DNA of 7,695 nucleotides from JBCDIQ01 sp039024295 (GTDB lineage: Bacteria; Bacteroidota; Bacteroidia; J057). The translations under genes and the position numbers were made by a program. Under the pieces are notes generated by a model. That model had not been told where the DNA came from. It ran no database searches and worked only from the letters and a program-made list of their open reading frames with translations. The stretch covers positions 1-7,695 of the forward strand of contig JBCDIQ010000297.1 of NCBI GenBank assembly GCA_039024295.1, given 5' to 3'. Of this stretch, positions 1-6,224 are shown one piece after another (positions within the stretch are counted from its first letter, which is position 1; every line of letters begins with the position of its first letter).

Positions 1-2
1 AT

Positions 3-413
3 GTGATGGAAAGGGTAGAGGAAGATGTCCAGTTAACCGTAAAAGTGGTTTCTCGAGATTCAAAACAGCAGCTCATTCTTTATTTTCATCCAGGCAGTGT
101 GGCCAAAAAATTCTCTGAATTTCACGTAAGCTATGTAAGTCAAAAGGATACTTTGGATGTCAATACCCAAGACCTCATTTTTCAAACTGAAAGCGGAATT
201 CAGCTTGGCTTAACCATAGACGAATTATTGAAGATTAAAGGAGAGCCAGACTCTCTGATTACTTCTGGTGAAACCTCTGTTTTTCAATATTTTATTGATG
301 AATTTCAAGCGTCTGACTTCTTGCAGTCATACAATATGCCTGTCTATTATGCACGGTATTCCTTTGAAAAAGGAATTTTAACTGAGTTCAAATTCGGGTT
401 TGAATATCCCTGA
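3..413 (+). CDS. Unrecognised protein, probably 5'-truncated by window edge
   Basis: I do not recognise the function. The frame is open to the left edge, and the first possible starts (GTG at 3, ATG at 6) lack a visible ribosome site, so the true start is probably outside the window. The visible 136 residues have no membrane segment. The first half is rich in beta-type alternation. From about residue 62 comes a segment beginning TESGIQLGLTIDELLKIKG, followed by EPD, and the protein ends YYARYSFEKG...FKFGFEYP. This 'G-hydrophobic-G-x-T-x-x-E-hydrophobic, G-x-P' layout with an aromatic C-terminal strand is one I associate with secreted Bacteroidota orphan proteins and recalls small SmpA/BamE-like folds; that resemblance is inference. 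The TGA stop at 411-413 is in the same frame as the acyltransferase gene downstream, which starts about 97 bases later. Confidence 0.75.
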   Translation: MMERVEEDVQLTVKVVSRDSKQQLILYFHPGSVAKKFSEFHVSYVSQKDTLDVNTQDLIFQTESGIQLGLTIDELLKIKGEPDSLITSGETSVFQYFIDEFQASDFLQSYNMPVYYARYSFEKGILTEFKFGFEYP

Positions 414-509
414 GTAATTGCCGTTTTAGGAGGGAGAAAATCCTGTTTTTACTACTTCTGGGACCAGTTTTCCAATCTCCTTAATTTCATTTTCAATCCC
501 CACCCTGAC

Positions 510-1718
510 TTGCCCCCACCCCCCAAAACCACCCGTATCCACTCCCTGGACGCCCTACGCGCCGTCATGATGCTGTTGGGGTTGGTGATTCATTCTGCCA
601 TTACCTACAACGTCACTGCTCACGGCAATGCCTGGCCGTTAAAAGATCCGGAAACCACGCATATATTCACCGATTTAATGGTACTGCTGATTCACTCCTT
701 TAGGATGCCCGTCTTTTTTGTCATTGCTGGTTTTTTTGGGGCCATGCTGTTTTACGAGCGGCAGCCCCTGAAAATGATGAAAAACCGGGTTTTGAGAATC
801 GCCTTCCCCTTTATGGTGTTTGTTGTGTTGCTTTGGCCAATTGTCATCTTTGCCTTTGGGTTCAGCCAAGCTGTTTTGGATGGTGAGGAAAATCCCCTGG
901 GAATTGCCATGGCAACCTTCGCAGACGGTTCGGCTTTCCTGCCAAGGGCGACCATGCACCTGTGGTTTTTGTATTATCTATTCATGATTACTGGGGTGAC
1001 GGTCATCTTAGGGCTGCTTCTGAAGCCTGCGAAGTTTTTTACCCTAGAAATTAAAAAAGGTACAAGTTGGATCATTCAACGGCCTCTGGTCCGGGTTGCT
1101 GTCCTTGCCGGAATTATCTACGCCATCCTCTCCACGTACCACACCTTTAAATTCGAGACCTCCGTCTCCTGGATTCCTGATGCCAAAATCTTCATTTTTT
1201 ACCTCACCTTTTACCTGGCTGGGTGGGTATTGTATACATCCCGACAGCACCTGGATAGGTTCATGCGCCATGACTGGGCGTTTACCATCATGGCATTCGT
1301 GCTGGTTGCGATCAAGGGCCTAACCATGAAAAATATAGGACCAGGATCTCCAGGCACAGTTGAAGGCTTAATCCTGTTGAGTGCTGTCATGGTCAGTTTA
1401 TTCGTGTCTGGCATCACTGGGCTTTTTATCCGATACAGCAGTAAGTACTCAGCGAGGATGCGCTACTTGTCGGATGCTTCTTATTGGGTGTACCTGATTC
1501 ATTTTCCTGTAACGATTATCCTGCCTGCAGCCATATTTAAGCTTCCCATTCCCGCTGTCGGAAAGTTCCTCATCGTACTAGCGGGAACGACTTTCCTGTG
1601 CTTTGTCAGCTACCATTATCTGGTGAGAAGTACGTTTATAGGGAAGTTTTTAAATGGGCGAACTTATCCCAAGAAGGCTGAGGTAAAACTCCCAAAGGTC
1701 AATGTTGACTCTCTTTGA
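510..1718 (+). CDS. Acyltransferase family 3 (OpgC-like) integral membrane protein
   Basis: Membrane O-acyltransferase of the acyltransferase-3 family, which moves acyl groups (acetyl or succinyl, for example) onto extracytoplasmic glycans or other acceptors. The protein is 402 residues with about ten hydrophobic helices, a usual size and layout. The N-terminal signature is clear: R9, then SLDALRA at 12-18, and the conserved helix-1 histidine H28 in GLVIHS. Helix 2 carries HSFRMPVFFVIAGFFGA, typical of the OpgC/MdoC branch that succinylates periplasmic glucans. No opgG or opgH is nearby, so the acceptor is unknown and no symbol is given. The start is odd: the frame has no ATG or GTG upstream back to the stop at 411-413, and the first ATG (567) would delete the R9/LDALRA signature. 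TTG at 510 is therefore the only ordinary start that keeps the domain whole. It is followed at once by C5-A-C6. The last 25 residues are a polar, lysine-rich tail. Confidence 0.9.
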   Translation: MPPPPKTTRIHSLDALRAVMMLLGLVIHSAITYNVTAHGNAWPLKDPETTHIFTDLMVLLIHSFRMPVFFVIAGFFGAMLFYERQPLKMMKNRVLRIAFPFMVFVVLLWPIVIFAFGFSQAVLDGEENPLGIAMATFADGSAFLPRATMHLWFLYYLFMITGVTVILGLLLKPAKFFTLEIKKGTSWIIQRPLVRVAVLAGIIYAILSTYHTFKFETSVSWIPDAKIFIFYLTFYLAGWVLYTSRQHLDRFMRHDWAFTIMAFVLVAIKGLTMKNIGPGSPGTVEGLILLSAVMVSLFVSGITGLFIRYSSKYSARMRYLSDASYWVYLIHFPVTIILPAAIFKLPIPAVGKFLIVLAGTTFLCFVSYHYLVRSTFIGKFLNGRTYPKKAEVKLPKVNVDSL

Positions 1719-1885
1719 TAGCTCCGAATAGGAAAATACTTGCAGGTTGTAACAGCGAAAAATCCCACCTAAAAAAAATAAGGGGATATAAAACCACATG
1801 CTGACAAGACGGTTGATCTAGTAACATATTCTACTGTTAATCTGCTTTTTTACTGCCCTAATTCTTGGGATCTAATTTAATACAC

Positions 1886-2872
1886 ATGAAACAAGTCAAA
1901 ACCTATTTGCTACTCCTTGCCTGCTCCATTTTTTATGCGCATGCACAAGTTGATTCGCTGGATAATACCAAGACAGAAGCTCACATCGATATTCCTGGCA
2001 CCCAATACAGCATGACCAAGCCAGATGAATCGTTTTCTGTTTCGAAGGCTTTTACCGGATTACAAAGCGAAGACTTGGACGCAGGCATTAACATAACGGA
2101 GTTGCCCATGCCTTTTGAGCAAATGTTACCCATGTTTGCAAAAGACTTGCCTCCAAAGAATGGCAAGCTGGTATTTGAAAGGGATTACCTCATGAATGGA
2201 CATAGGGTGAAACTTTACAAAACTGACGTTGTCCACAAATCAACAGTAGAACAACTTGCTAATCCAGAAGGAGAAGGGAAGCCAATTATTGGCTGGCTAA
2301 TGTTGTATGGGGATGAAACATTTTATCTAACGATCGCCGGAACCTATCCTCGTTCGATGGATGAGCAGCTTTCTGATAAATTTGAACAATCGCTTTTGTC
2401 TTTTCTCTACGAAAAGGATAAAGAAGTGGATCCAATGGCAGGTTTGGCGTTTGATCTGAAAGTAGACCACACACCATTGAAGTTTGCTTCAGTTATGATG
2501 CAAACAGGCGCTGTTTTCAATATGGATGGGAAATTTCCTTCGACTGCAGAGGATAATACCAACTACATGGTCATGGTTTTACCTTTCTCGGTAGAGGAAG
2601 AAAAACAAAAAGATAAGGCAATCCGCTCGGTGAAGCGTCCTTCAAACGAAGACGTCGAAATCAAGGAAGTAACTCCGGTGGGGTTTGGGGGCTTAACTGG
2701 TTATGAAGTGATAGGATACAACAAAGATGATAACAACGAACAAATATTGGAATACTCAGTGACACTTTTTGATACTGACAAGCATTATATCATCAGTGGG
2801 TTAGCAAAAAATAACCTGGAAGAATGGCTGGAAATGTTCCGATCCATCAGCCGTTCGTTCAAGTTGAGATAG
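1886..2872 (+). CDS. Secreted protein with two similar domains, function unknown
   Basis: The function is not recognised. I chose ATG 1886 (328 residues) over an upstream TTG at 1865 because it places a clean Sec signal peptide at the N-terminus: MKQVK, a leucine-rich core, and a signal-peptidase I site AHA|Q at 20/21. A cysteine at 13 sits inside the hydrophobic core (LLAC) and is a poor lipobox. The mature protein seems to hold two related halves, about 34-176 and 187-328. Each begins with a strand pair, contains a 'G-x-x-V/E-x-x-Y-x-x-D/K' strand (106-114 and 272-280), and ends with an aromatic 'F/H-Y-hydrophobic-I-x-G' strand plus a helix (147-176 and 300-328). Single domains of this shape recall the Mog1/PsbP/DcrB (DUF1795-like) fold; that is inference from pattern only. 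It is preceded by a 167-base spacer and probably has its own promoter. Confidence 0.85.
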   Translation: MKQVKTYLLLLACSIFYAHAQVDSLDNTKTEAHIDIPGTQYSMTKPDESFSVSKAFTGLQSEDLDAGINITELPMPFEQMLPMFAKDLPPKNGKLVFERDYLMNGHRVKLYKTDVVHKSTVEQLANPEGEGKPIIGWLMLYGDETFYLTIAGTYPRSMDEQLSDKFEQSLLSFLYEKDKEVDPMAGLAFDLKVDHTPLKFASVMMQTGAVFNMDGKFPSTAEDNTNYMVMVLPFSVEEEKQKDKAIRSVKRPSNEDVEIKEVTPVGFGGLTGYEVIGYNKDDNNEQILEYSVTLFDTDKHYIISGLAKNNLEEWLEMFRSISRSFKLR

Positions 2873-2925
2873 CTTAGCTGTTTTCGTTGTTTCAAATGGG
2901 CAGATTTGAAGGAAAGCACTAAACG

Positions 2926-2982
2926 ATGAAAAACTCTGGCACCGCTTTTTGTATGGATTTGAAACTGCTGAAGGCCATATGA
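2926..2982 (+). other. Possible 18-codon upstream reading frame overlapping the next start
   Basis: A short frame opens at ATG 2926 (MKNSGTAFCMDLKLLKAI, then TGA) and its stop overlaps the ATG of the DUF2459-like gene in an ATGA arrangement at 2979-2982. This is the geometry of translational coupling. Nothing else supports translation: there is no strong ribosome site and no run of regulatory codons. It may be chance. Confidence 0.2.
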
Positions 2983-3626
2983 AACTGGTCAAAAAAATAG
3001 GAAAGTTCATCTTATACTTGCTGGCGATTCCAGCTGCCTACGGACTCGTGGCAATGCTGCTAACAGCTATTACCATCGACAGAACCGGATCAGGAGAGGC
3101 GCTAACCCAAATCATATTTCTCCATACCAATGGGGTACACCTGGATATTGCCATTCCAATAGCGGATATTGATTCGATGCTGTTGACCGGATTGAAACAT
3201 ACTGAAGAAGAAAACTACCTTTCCTTTGGGTGGGGAGACGAAAACTTTTACCTGAACACCCCAACTTGGGGAGACTTGACCTTTCGCAACGGGTTCAATG
3301 CCTTGTTCCTGAACAGTTCAACTCTGATTCATGTCACCCGTTATAAGCAGAAAAGGGCCCGTTGGATTGCAATCAAGGTATCAGAAGTGGAACTTGGAAG
3401 GTTGAATGCCTATTTGCTGGATTCGTTTTCTCTGGATGAAAATGGCGATAAGGTCCTCCTGGAAGGCCAGGGCTATACCAGCAGAGATGATTTCTACAAA
3501 GCCAAAGGCAGCTATTCGTGCCTACATACCTGCAACAGCTGGGTAAATACTGGATTTAAGCAAAGCGGTTTGAAGGCGTGCTTGTGGACGCCTGTTGATG
3601 TTGGGTTAATGAATAAATACCGGTGA
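2979..3626 (+). CDS. DUF2459 (TIGR02117-type) membrane-anchored protein
   Basis: Matches the DUF2459 family, described as a conserved protein sometimes found near urease genes; its biochemical role is not established. The start is ATG 2979 (215 residues), in preference to TTG 2949, because it begins with a basic stretch and one membrane helix (about 8-32) that anchors the rest outside the cytoplasm. Family hallmarks follow in order: the strand plus TNGVHLDI at 50-57, FGWGDENFYLNTPTW at 83-97, LIHVTRY at 116-122, and TCNSWVN at 184-190 near the end, then WTP at 203-205. H54 and C185 are the most striking conserved polar residues and could form a His-Cys pair, but catalysis is my inference. The gene follows a 106-base spacer and shares its direction with its neighbours; no urease gene is visible. 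A weak AAGG lies at 2971-2974. Confidence 0.85.
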   Translation: MKLVKKIGKFILYLLAIPAAYGLVAMLLTAITIDRTGSGEALTQIIFLHTNGVHLDIAIPIADIDSMLLTGLKHTEEENYLSFGWGDENFYLNTPTWGDLTFRNGFNALFLNSSTLIHVTRYKQKRARWIAIKVSEVELGRLNAYLLDSFSLDENGDKVLLEGQGYTSRDDFYKAKGSYSCLHTCNSWVNTGFKQSGLKACLWTPVDVGLMNKYR

Positions 3627-3668
3627 GGTGAAAGAGATTTGAAAGGATAATATAAGATCCAGAATAAG

Positions 3669-4112
3669 ATGAGAGTATCTATCTCAATGTTAAGTTTGGT
3701 TGCCCTGGCTTTTTTGAATCAAGTGAATTACGAAACTACAGATAAGTCCGTAGTTGTTGGCGATTCTTTTGACCTATTTCAGGCAGGGGAAAAAGGGCTA
3801 TTTACCACGAGGCATGATAGTACGGATGGAATCAGATTGATTGGTATCTACCTAACCAAGGTGAATGATACAACGGTAGAGTTTAGTTATTCCAGTTTGC
3901 ACAACTGGAAGCATACAACCAAGCTTTAGGGAGAAGCATTTCTCATTGGAATTGATACCATCACAAGTACTTTATCTCCAGTCTACCATTTTCAGGCATT
4001 GGAAAAAGAAATTGAGATATTTGTGAGCAAGAGTAGGCCGAAAAATGGAGCCCTTGCAGTAGTTAAGGATAAGCTAAACAGGATTCCCTCAAAGCTGATG
4101 CACTATAAATAA
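3669..4112 (+). pseudogene. Small secreted-type protein gene interrupted by in-frame TAG
   Basis: From ATG 3669 the frame runs 86 codons to TAG at 3927-3929 and then, in the same frame, stays open for another 60 codons to TAA at 4110-4112. The upstream piece starts with a hydrophobic stretch (MRVSISMLSLVALAFL) that looks like a signal peptide. It continues with alternating strands including GIRLIGIYLTKVNDTTVEFSY-type sequence. The downstream piece (GEAFLIGIDTI...KSRPKNGALAVVKDKL...LMHYK) is protein-like and would complete a protein of about 146-147 residues. The other two forward frames after the TAG close sooner. The best reading is a gene broken by one nonsense change, or one sequencing error. 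If the stop is real and tolerated, the product is the 86-residue piece at 3669-3929. I do not recognise the family. Confidence 0.6.
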
Positions 4113-4205
4113 ACTATCCCGTATCCTGACCAAATACATCAATTATTTCCAGTTAGGATGACACTACTACCGAAAAAAGTAACCTAACCCTCCTCATAAC
4201 CTCAC

Positions 4206-4595
4206 ATGAAAATAGAACACGTAGCCATCTGGGTAACTGATTTGGAAAAAATGAAAGCTTTCTACGAAAAATACTTCCACGGTAAGGCAGGAGAAAAATA
4301 CCTCAACCCCAAAAAGAATTTCAGTTCCTATTTCCTGAAGTTTGACAGTGGGTCCAGGCTGGAATTAATGCATAAACCGGAGATTCCCCAATCCACCAAC
4401 AATGTAGAAGCCCAATTTACCGGCATCATCCATCTGGCAATTTCTGTAGGGAGCGTTAAGCAAGTCGATGACTTGACCCAGAAGTTGAGAACCGATGGAT
4501 TTAAGGTCATTGGGGAGCCCAGGTATACCGGAGATGGATACTATGAAAGTGTGATCTTAGATCCCGAAGACAATCGAATAGAGATCACTGTTTGA
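4206..4595 (+). CDS. VOC-superfamily (glyoxalase/bleomycin-resistance fold) metalloprotein
   Basis: A 129-residue protein with the two beta-alpha-beta-beta-beta modules of the vicinal oxygen chelate superfamily, which includes glyoxalase I, extradiol dioxygenases and fosfomycin or bleomycin resistance proteins. Module 1 opens with KIEHVAIWV at 2-10 and ends RLELM at 51-55. Module 2 opens with GIIHLAISV at 73-81 and ends NRIEITV at 123-129, preceded by DPEDN. The four expected metal ligands are all present: H5, E53, H76 and E126. It is therefore probably an active metalloenzyme that works as a homodimer in the cytoplasm. The substrate cannot be read from the sequence. Glyoxalase I-like lyase is the most common guess for this size, but many such proteins have other roles. 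The start is ATG 4206; no Shine-Dalgarno is obvious, as is usual in this phylum. Confidence 0.93.
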   Translation: MKIEHVAIWVTDLEKMKAFYEKYFHGKAGEKYLNPKKNFSSYFLKFDSGSRLELMHKPEIPQSTNNVEAQFTGIIHLAISVGSVKQVDDLTQKLRTDGFKVIGEPRYTGDGYYESVILDPEDNRIEITV

Positions 4596-4608
4596 GGATA
4601 TTTTCACC

Positions 4609-4638
4609 TTTGGTATCGCCCAAAATTCAGTATCTTCC
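4609..4638 (+). promoter_or_regulatory. Candidate Bacteroidota-type promoter for the two-helix protein gene
   Basis: TTTG at 4609-4612 and TATCTTCC at 4631-4638 are 18 bases apart. They loosely fit the Bacteroidota sigma factor pattern TTTG-N19-TAnnTTTG: the TA and the first TT of the -7 element match, but the final TG does not. Transcription would start about 5-8 bases before ATG 4650, giving a very short leader. It would separate this gene from the VOC gene upstream. Confidence 0.3.
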
Positions 4639-4649
4639 TGAATCATATT

Positions 4650-4844
4650 ATGAAAGAGCAACAAAAGTACAGTCCTGTGCTAATCCTCGCAGTGGTGTGC
4701 TGCGCCATCGGGTGTCTGCTTTTGGCATCCACCAAATTAGTGGATACCGAACTCGACCTGTTCACCTACGGCATTGCTATCAACGGAATCGGCATTGCGC
4801 TCTTTCTGTACAGCCAGGGGCAGAAAAGCAAGAATGCCGAATAA
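4650..4844 (+). CDS. Small two-helix membrane protein, function unknown
   Basis: A 64-residue protein with no recognised family. Two hydrophobic helices are evident, about 9-27 (cysteine-rich, with VCCAIGC at 16-22) and about 37-54 (glycine-rich, GIAINGIGIALFLY). A short acidic linker joins them, and the tail (SQGQKSKNAE) is polar and lysine-containing, so a hairpin in the inner membrane is likely. It begins at ATG 4650, 54 bases after the VOC gene, and ends 67 bases before the Crp/Fnr gene. The three cysteines in helix 1 are unusual for so small a protein, but I attach no function to them. Co-transcription with the regulator downstream is possible. A 107-codon frame covering the same DNA in another phase has arginine- and histidine-rich shadow composition and is not preferred. 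Confidence 0.7.
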   Translation: MKEQQKYSPVLILAVVCCAIGCLLLASTKLVDTELDLFTYGIAINGIGIALFLYSQGQKSKNAE

Positions 4845-4911
4845 CCGCTGAAGCCGTGCTCCCAGTTATAGAAACCCGCGGAGGCCCACAAGCCTACACC
4901 GACTCTCTTCC

Positions 4912-5487
4912 ATGAATCCAGGTATAATTCTAGAAACGATCAGTAGCGCCTATTCTCCTTTGACAAAGGAATGTCAGCAGGGGCTACTGGCCAATGTAAC
5001 CCTGTTGTCTCTAGAAAAAGGTACGGTGCTCGTTCGGGAGGGGCAGCATGCTGACAAAACCTACTACATCGTTCAAGGCAGTGCTCGGGCGTACTACCTG
5101 CAAGAAGGAAAAGATGTGTCCGATTGGTTTGCTTTCGAGCATGAATTCATCAGTTCAATTGTGAGTTTTTTCACCCATCAGCCTAGCCCCCATTTTATCG
5201 AATTACTGTCGGATTCCGTGCTGATTGAGCTTTCACGAGATGCCATCGAAAATCTATCTGATAAATACCATGACTTTGAGCGCTTGATCCGGGTGGTGGT
5301 CACCAAGACTATGCTGAGTCAGCAGGAACGCATTGCTTCCATCCTCTTTCAAAAGGCCGAACAGCGGTACGAAAACCTGTTGGCAATCCATCCCAATATC
5401 ATCCAGCGGGTGCCGTTAACGCACATTGCCTCTTACCTGGGAATCACCCTCGAAACCTTGAGCCGAATACGGGGGCTCAGGAAGTGA
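4912..5487 (+). CDS. Crp/Fnr-family transcriptional regulator
   Basis: A 191-residue cytoplasmic DNA-binding regulator. Residues from about 15 to 125 form the cNMP-type beta-roll (LEKGTVLVREGQHADKTYYIVQGSARAYY). A long dimerisation helix follows, about 128-160, and then a winged-helix domain ending THIASYLGIT-LETLSRIRGLRK. The recognition helix carries E181, S184 and R185, the E-x-x-S-R pattern that in FNR contacts TTGAT. The cAMP-binding Arg-Ser signature of true CRP is missing (the phosphate-loop region reads SFFTHQPSPHF), and there is only one N-terminal cysteine (C20), so neither cAMP nor an FNR-type Fe-S cluster is likely. The effector is unknown. The length is normal for small Bacteroidota members of this family. 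Two FNR-type boxes lie directly after the stop, ahead of the next gene, which suggests a local target. Confidence 0.93.
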   Translation: MNPGIILETISSAYSPLTKECQQGLLANVTLLSLEKGTVLVREGQHADKTYYIVQGSARAYYLQEGKDVSDWFAFEHEFISSIVSFFTHQPSPHFIELLSDSVLIELSRDAIENLSDKYHDFERLIRVVVTKTMLSQQERIASILFQKAEQRYENLLAIHPNIIQRVPLTHIASYLGITLETLSRIRGLRK

Positions 5488-5488
5488 A

Positions 5489-5504
5489 TTTGATCTACAT
5501 CAAA
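5489..5504 (+). promoter_or_regulatory. Perfect FNR/Crp-type operator, TTTGAT-N4-ATCAAA
   Basis: TTTGATCTACATCAAA is a perfect six-base inverted repeat around four bases and contains an exact TTGATnnnnATCAA, the FNR-class consensus. It starts one base after the TGA of the Crp/Fnr gene. Its centre (5496.5) lies about 46 bases before ATG 5543 of the membrane protein. A TTTG at 5530-5533 could serve as the core of a -7 element (TAnnTTTG with the TA missing). A start near 5538 would then put the box centre at about -41.5, the class II activator position. The likely binder is the regulator next door, whose helix has E-x-x-S-R. The sequence match is direct; binding and activation are inference. Confidence 0.7.
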
Positions 5505-5508
5505 TGAA

Positions 5509-5522
5509 TTGATGCTGAACAA
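5509..5522 (+). promoter_or_regulatory. Second FNR-type box, 9 of 10 consensus bases
   Basis: TTGAT-GCTG-AACAA matches TTGATnnnnATCAA at nine of ten fixed positions. Its centre is 19 bases downstream of the perfect box. Nearer the start codon, at about -22 if transcription begins near 5538, it would overlap the promoter and could repress when filled. It may also be a decayed copy or chance. Confidence 0.4.
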
Positions 5523-5542
5523 TCAGTCCTTTGTGAAAAAGG

Positions 5543-6154
5543 ATGAGACGATTACATTATTTTTCCGGATTTGTAATTACCCTTTTTGTTGGGGTGCATA
5601 TGATTAATCACGCACTGAGTCTTTGGGGAGTAGATGTTCACATTGCCTTTATGGACATGGCGAGATTGGTGTATAGGAATCCAGTATCGGAAATGCTGCT
5701 GCTGACAGCTGTGGGCATTCAAATAGGCACAGGTCTACGGCTTTTCGCTCATAAGCGTAACGCAGTCCACGGTATCTTTGAAAAAATGCACCTCTGGACA
5801 GGTCTGTATTTGGCCATGTTCTTTTTGATCCATGTGGGGGCGGTCTTGACCGGAAGATACATGCTGAACCTGGACACAAACTTTTATTTTGGGGCAGCTG
5901 GATTGAACCTATTTCCTCTGAACGTATTTTTTATTCCCTACTACGGGCTGGCAATCGTTTCATTTTTCGGACATATTTCGGCTATCCATTCTCTCAAGAT
6001 GAAGCATCAGCTATTTGGCCTATCGGTGCAACAACAATCCCAACTGATTGTAGCAACTGGGATTGTGGTAAATTTGGTTGTGCTATATGGATTGACAAAT
6101 GGATTTACGGGGATTGAAATCCCGAAGGAGTATAATTTTATGGGGGAACATTGA
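5543..6154 (+). CDS. Five-helix histidine-rich membrane protein, SdhC cytochrome b-like (putative)
   Basis: A 203-residue inner-membrane protein with five hydrophobic helices at about 5-27, 48-68, 84-103, 128-150 and 166-187. Histidines sit in or at the ends of helices: H19 and H23 (VHMINH) in helix 1, H70 at the end of helix 2, H83 and H97 in helix 3, and H144 and H149 (FFGHISAIH) in helix 4. Length, helix number and histidine placement resemble the single-chain, two-haem cytochrome b558 (SdhC) of succinate dehydrogenase. The motif YRNPVSEMLLLTAVGIQIG-TG after helix 1 also suits that fold. No sdhA or sdhB gene is adjacent, so this would be an orphan haem protein or another family with the same fold. 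The start is ATG 5543; an in-frame TGA at 5534 excludes anything earlier. FNR-type boxes lie just upstream. Confidence 0.8.
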   Translation: MRRLHYFSGFVITLFVGVHMINHALSLWGVDVHIAFMDMARLVYRNPVSEMLLLTAVGIQIGTGLRLFAHKRNAVHGIFEKMHLWTGLYLAMFFLIHVGAVLTGRYMLNLDTNFYFGAAGLNLFPLNVFFIPYYGLAIVSFFGHISAIHSLKMKHQLFGLSVQQQSQLIVATGIVVNLVVLYGLTNGFTGIEIPKEYNFMGEH

Positions 6155-6224
6155 AAGAATGATACTAACTTATGTTCTGTTACTGAAAGGGGAAGATTTT
6201 ACTAGCTAACATAATGTTTGACGT

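Noticed and set aside
428..444. AGGA...TCCT hairpin followed by TTTTT after the first gene, and the AGGAGGG within it as a ribosome site
   Set aside because: The stem is four pairs only, and no start codon lies at a suitable distance after the purine run.
675..959. Long minus-strand frames inside the acyltransferase gene
   Set aside because: They are antisense to a well-supported conserved membrane protein and their translations show no domain or start signal.
1762..1787. ATCCC...GGGAT inverted repeat after the acyltransferase gene, as a possible terminator
   Set aside because: Only five continuous pairs with a 16-base A-rich loop and no run of T after it, so it is not a convincing intrinsic terminator.
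1813..1826. TTGAT-CTAG-TAACA as another FNR-type box
   Set aside because: Only the left half matches; the right half agrees at one of five positions.
3927..3929. TAG read as pyrrolysine or programmed read-through
   Set aside because: No pyrrolysine machinery is visible and it is not expected in this phylum; a simple nonsense mutation or sequencing error explains it better.
4592..4915. 107-codon forward frame overlapping the two-helix protein gene and reaching the Crp/Fnr start
   Set aside because: It lies out of phase across a better membrane-protein frame, and its product is rich in Arg, His and Cys without any recognisable domain, typical of a shadow frame.
6213..6220. AATGTTTG as a -7 promoter element for the TlpA-like gene
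   Set aside because: It sits only four bases before the ATG and has no TTG-type element at the proper distance upstream.
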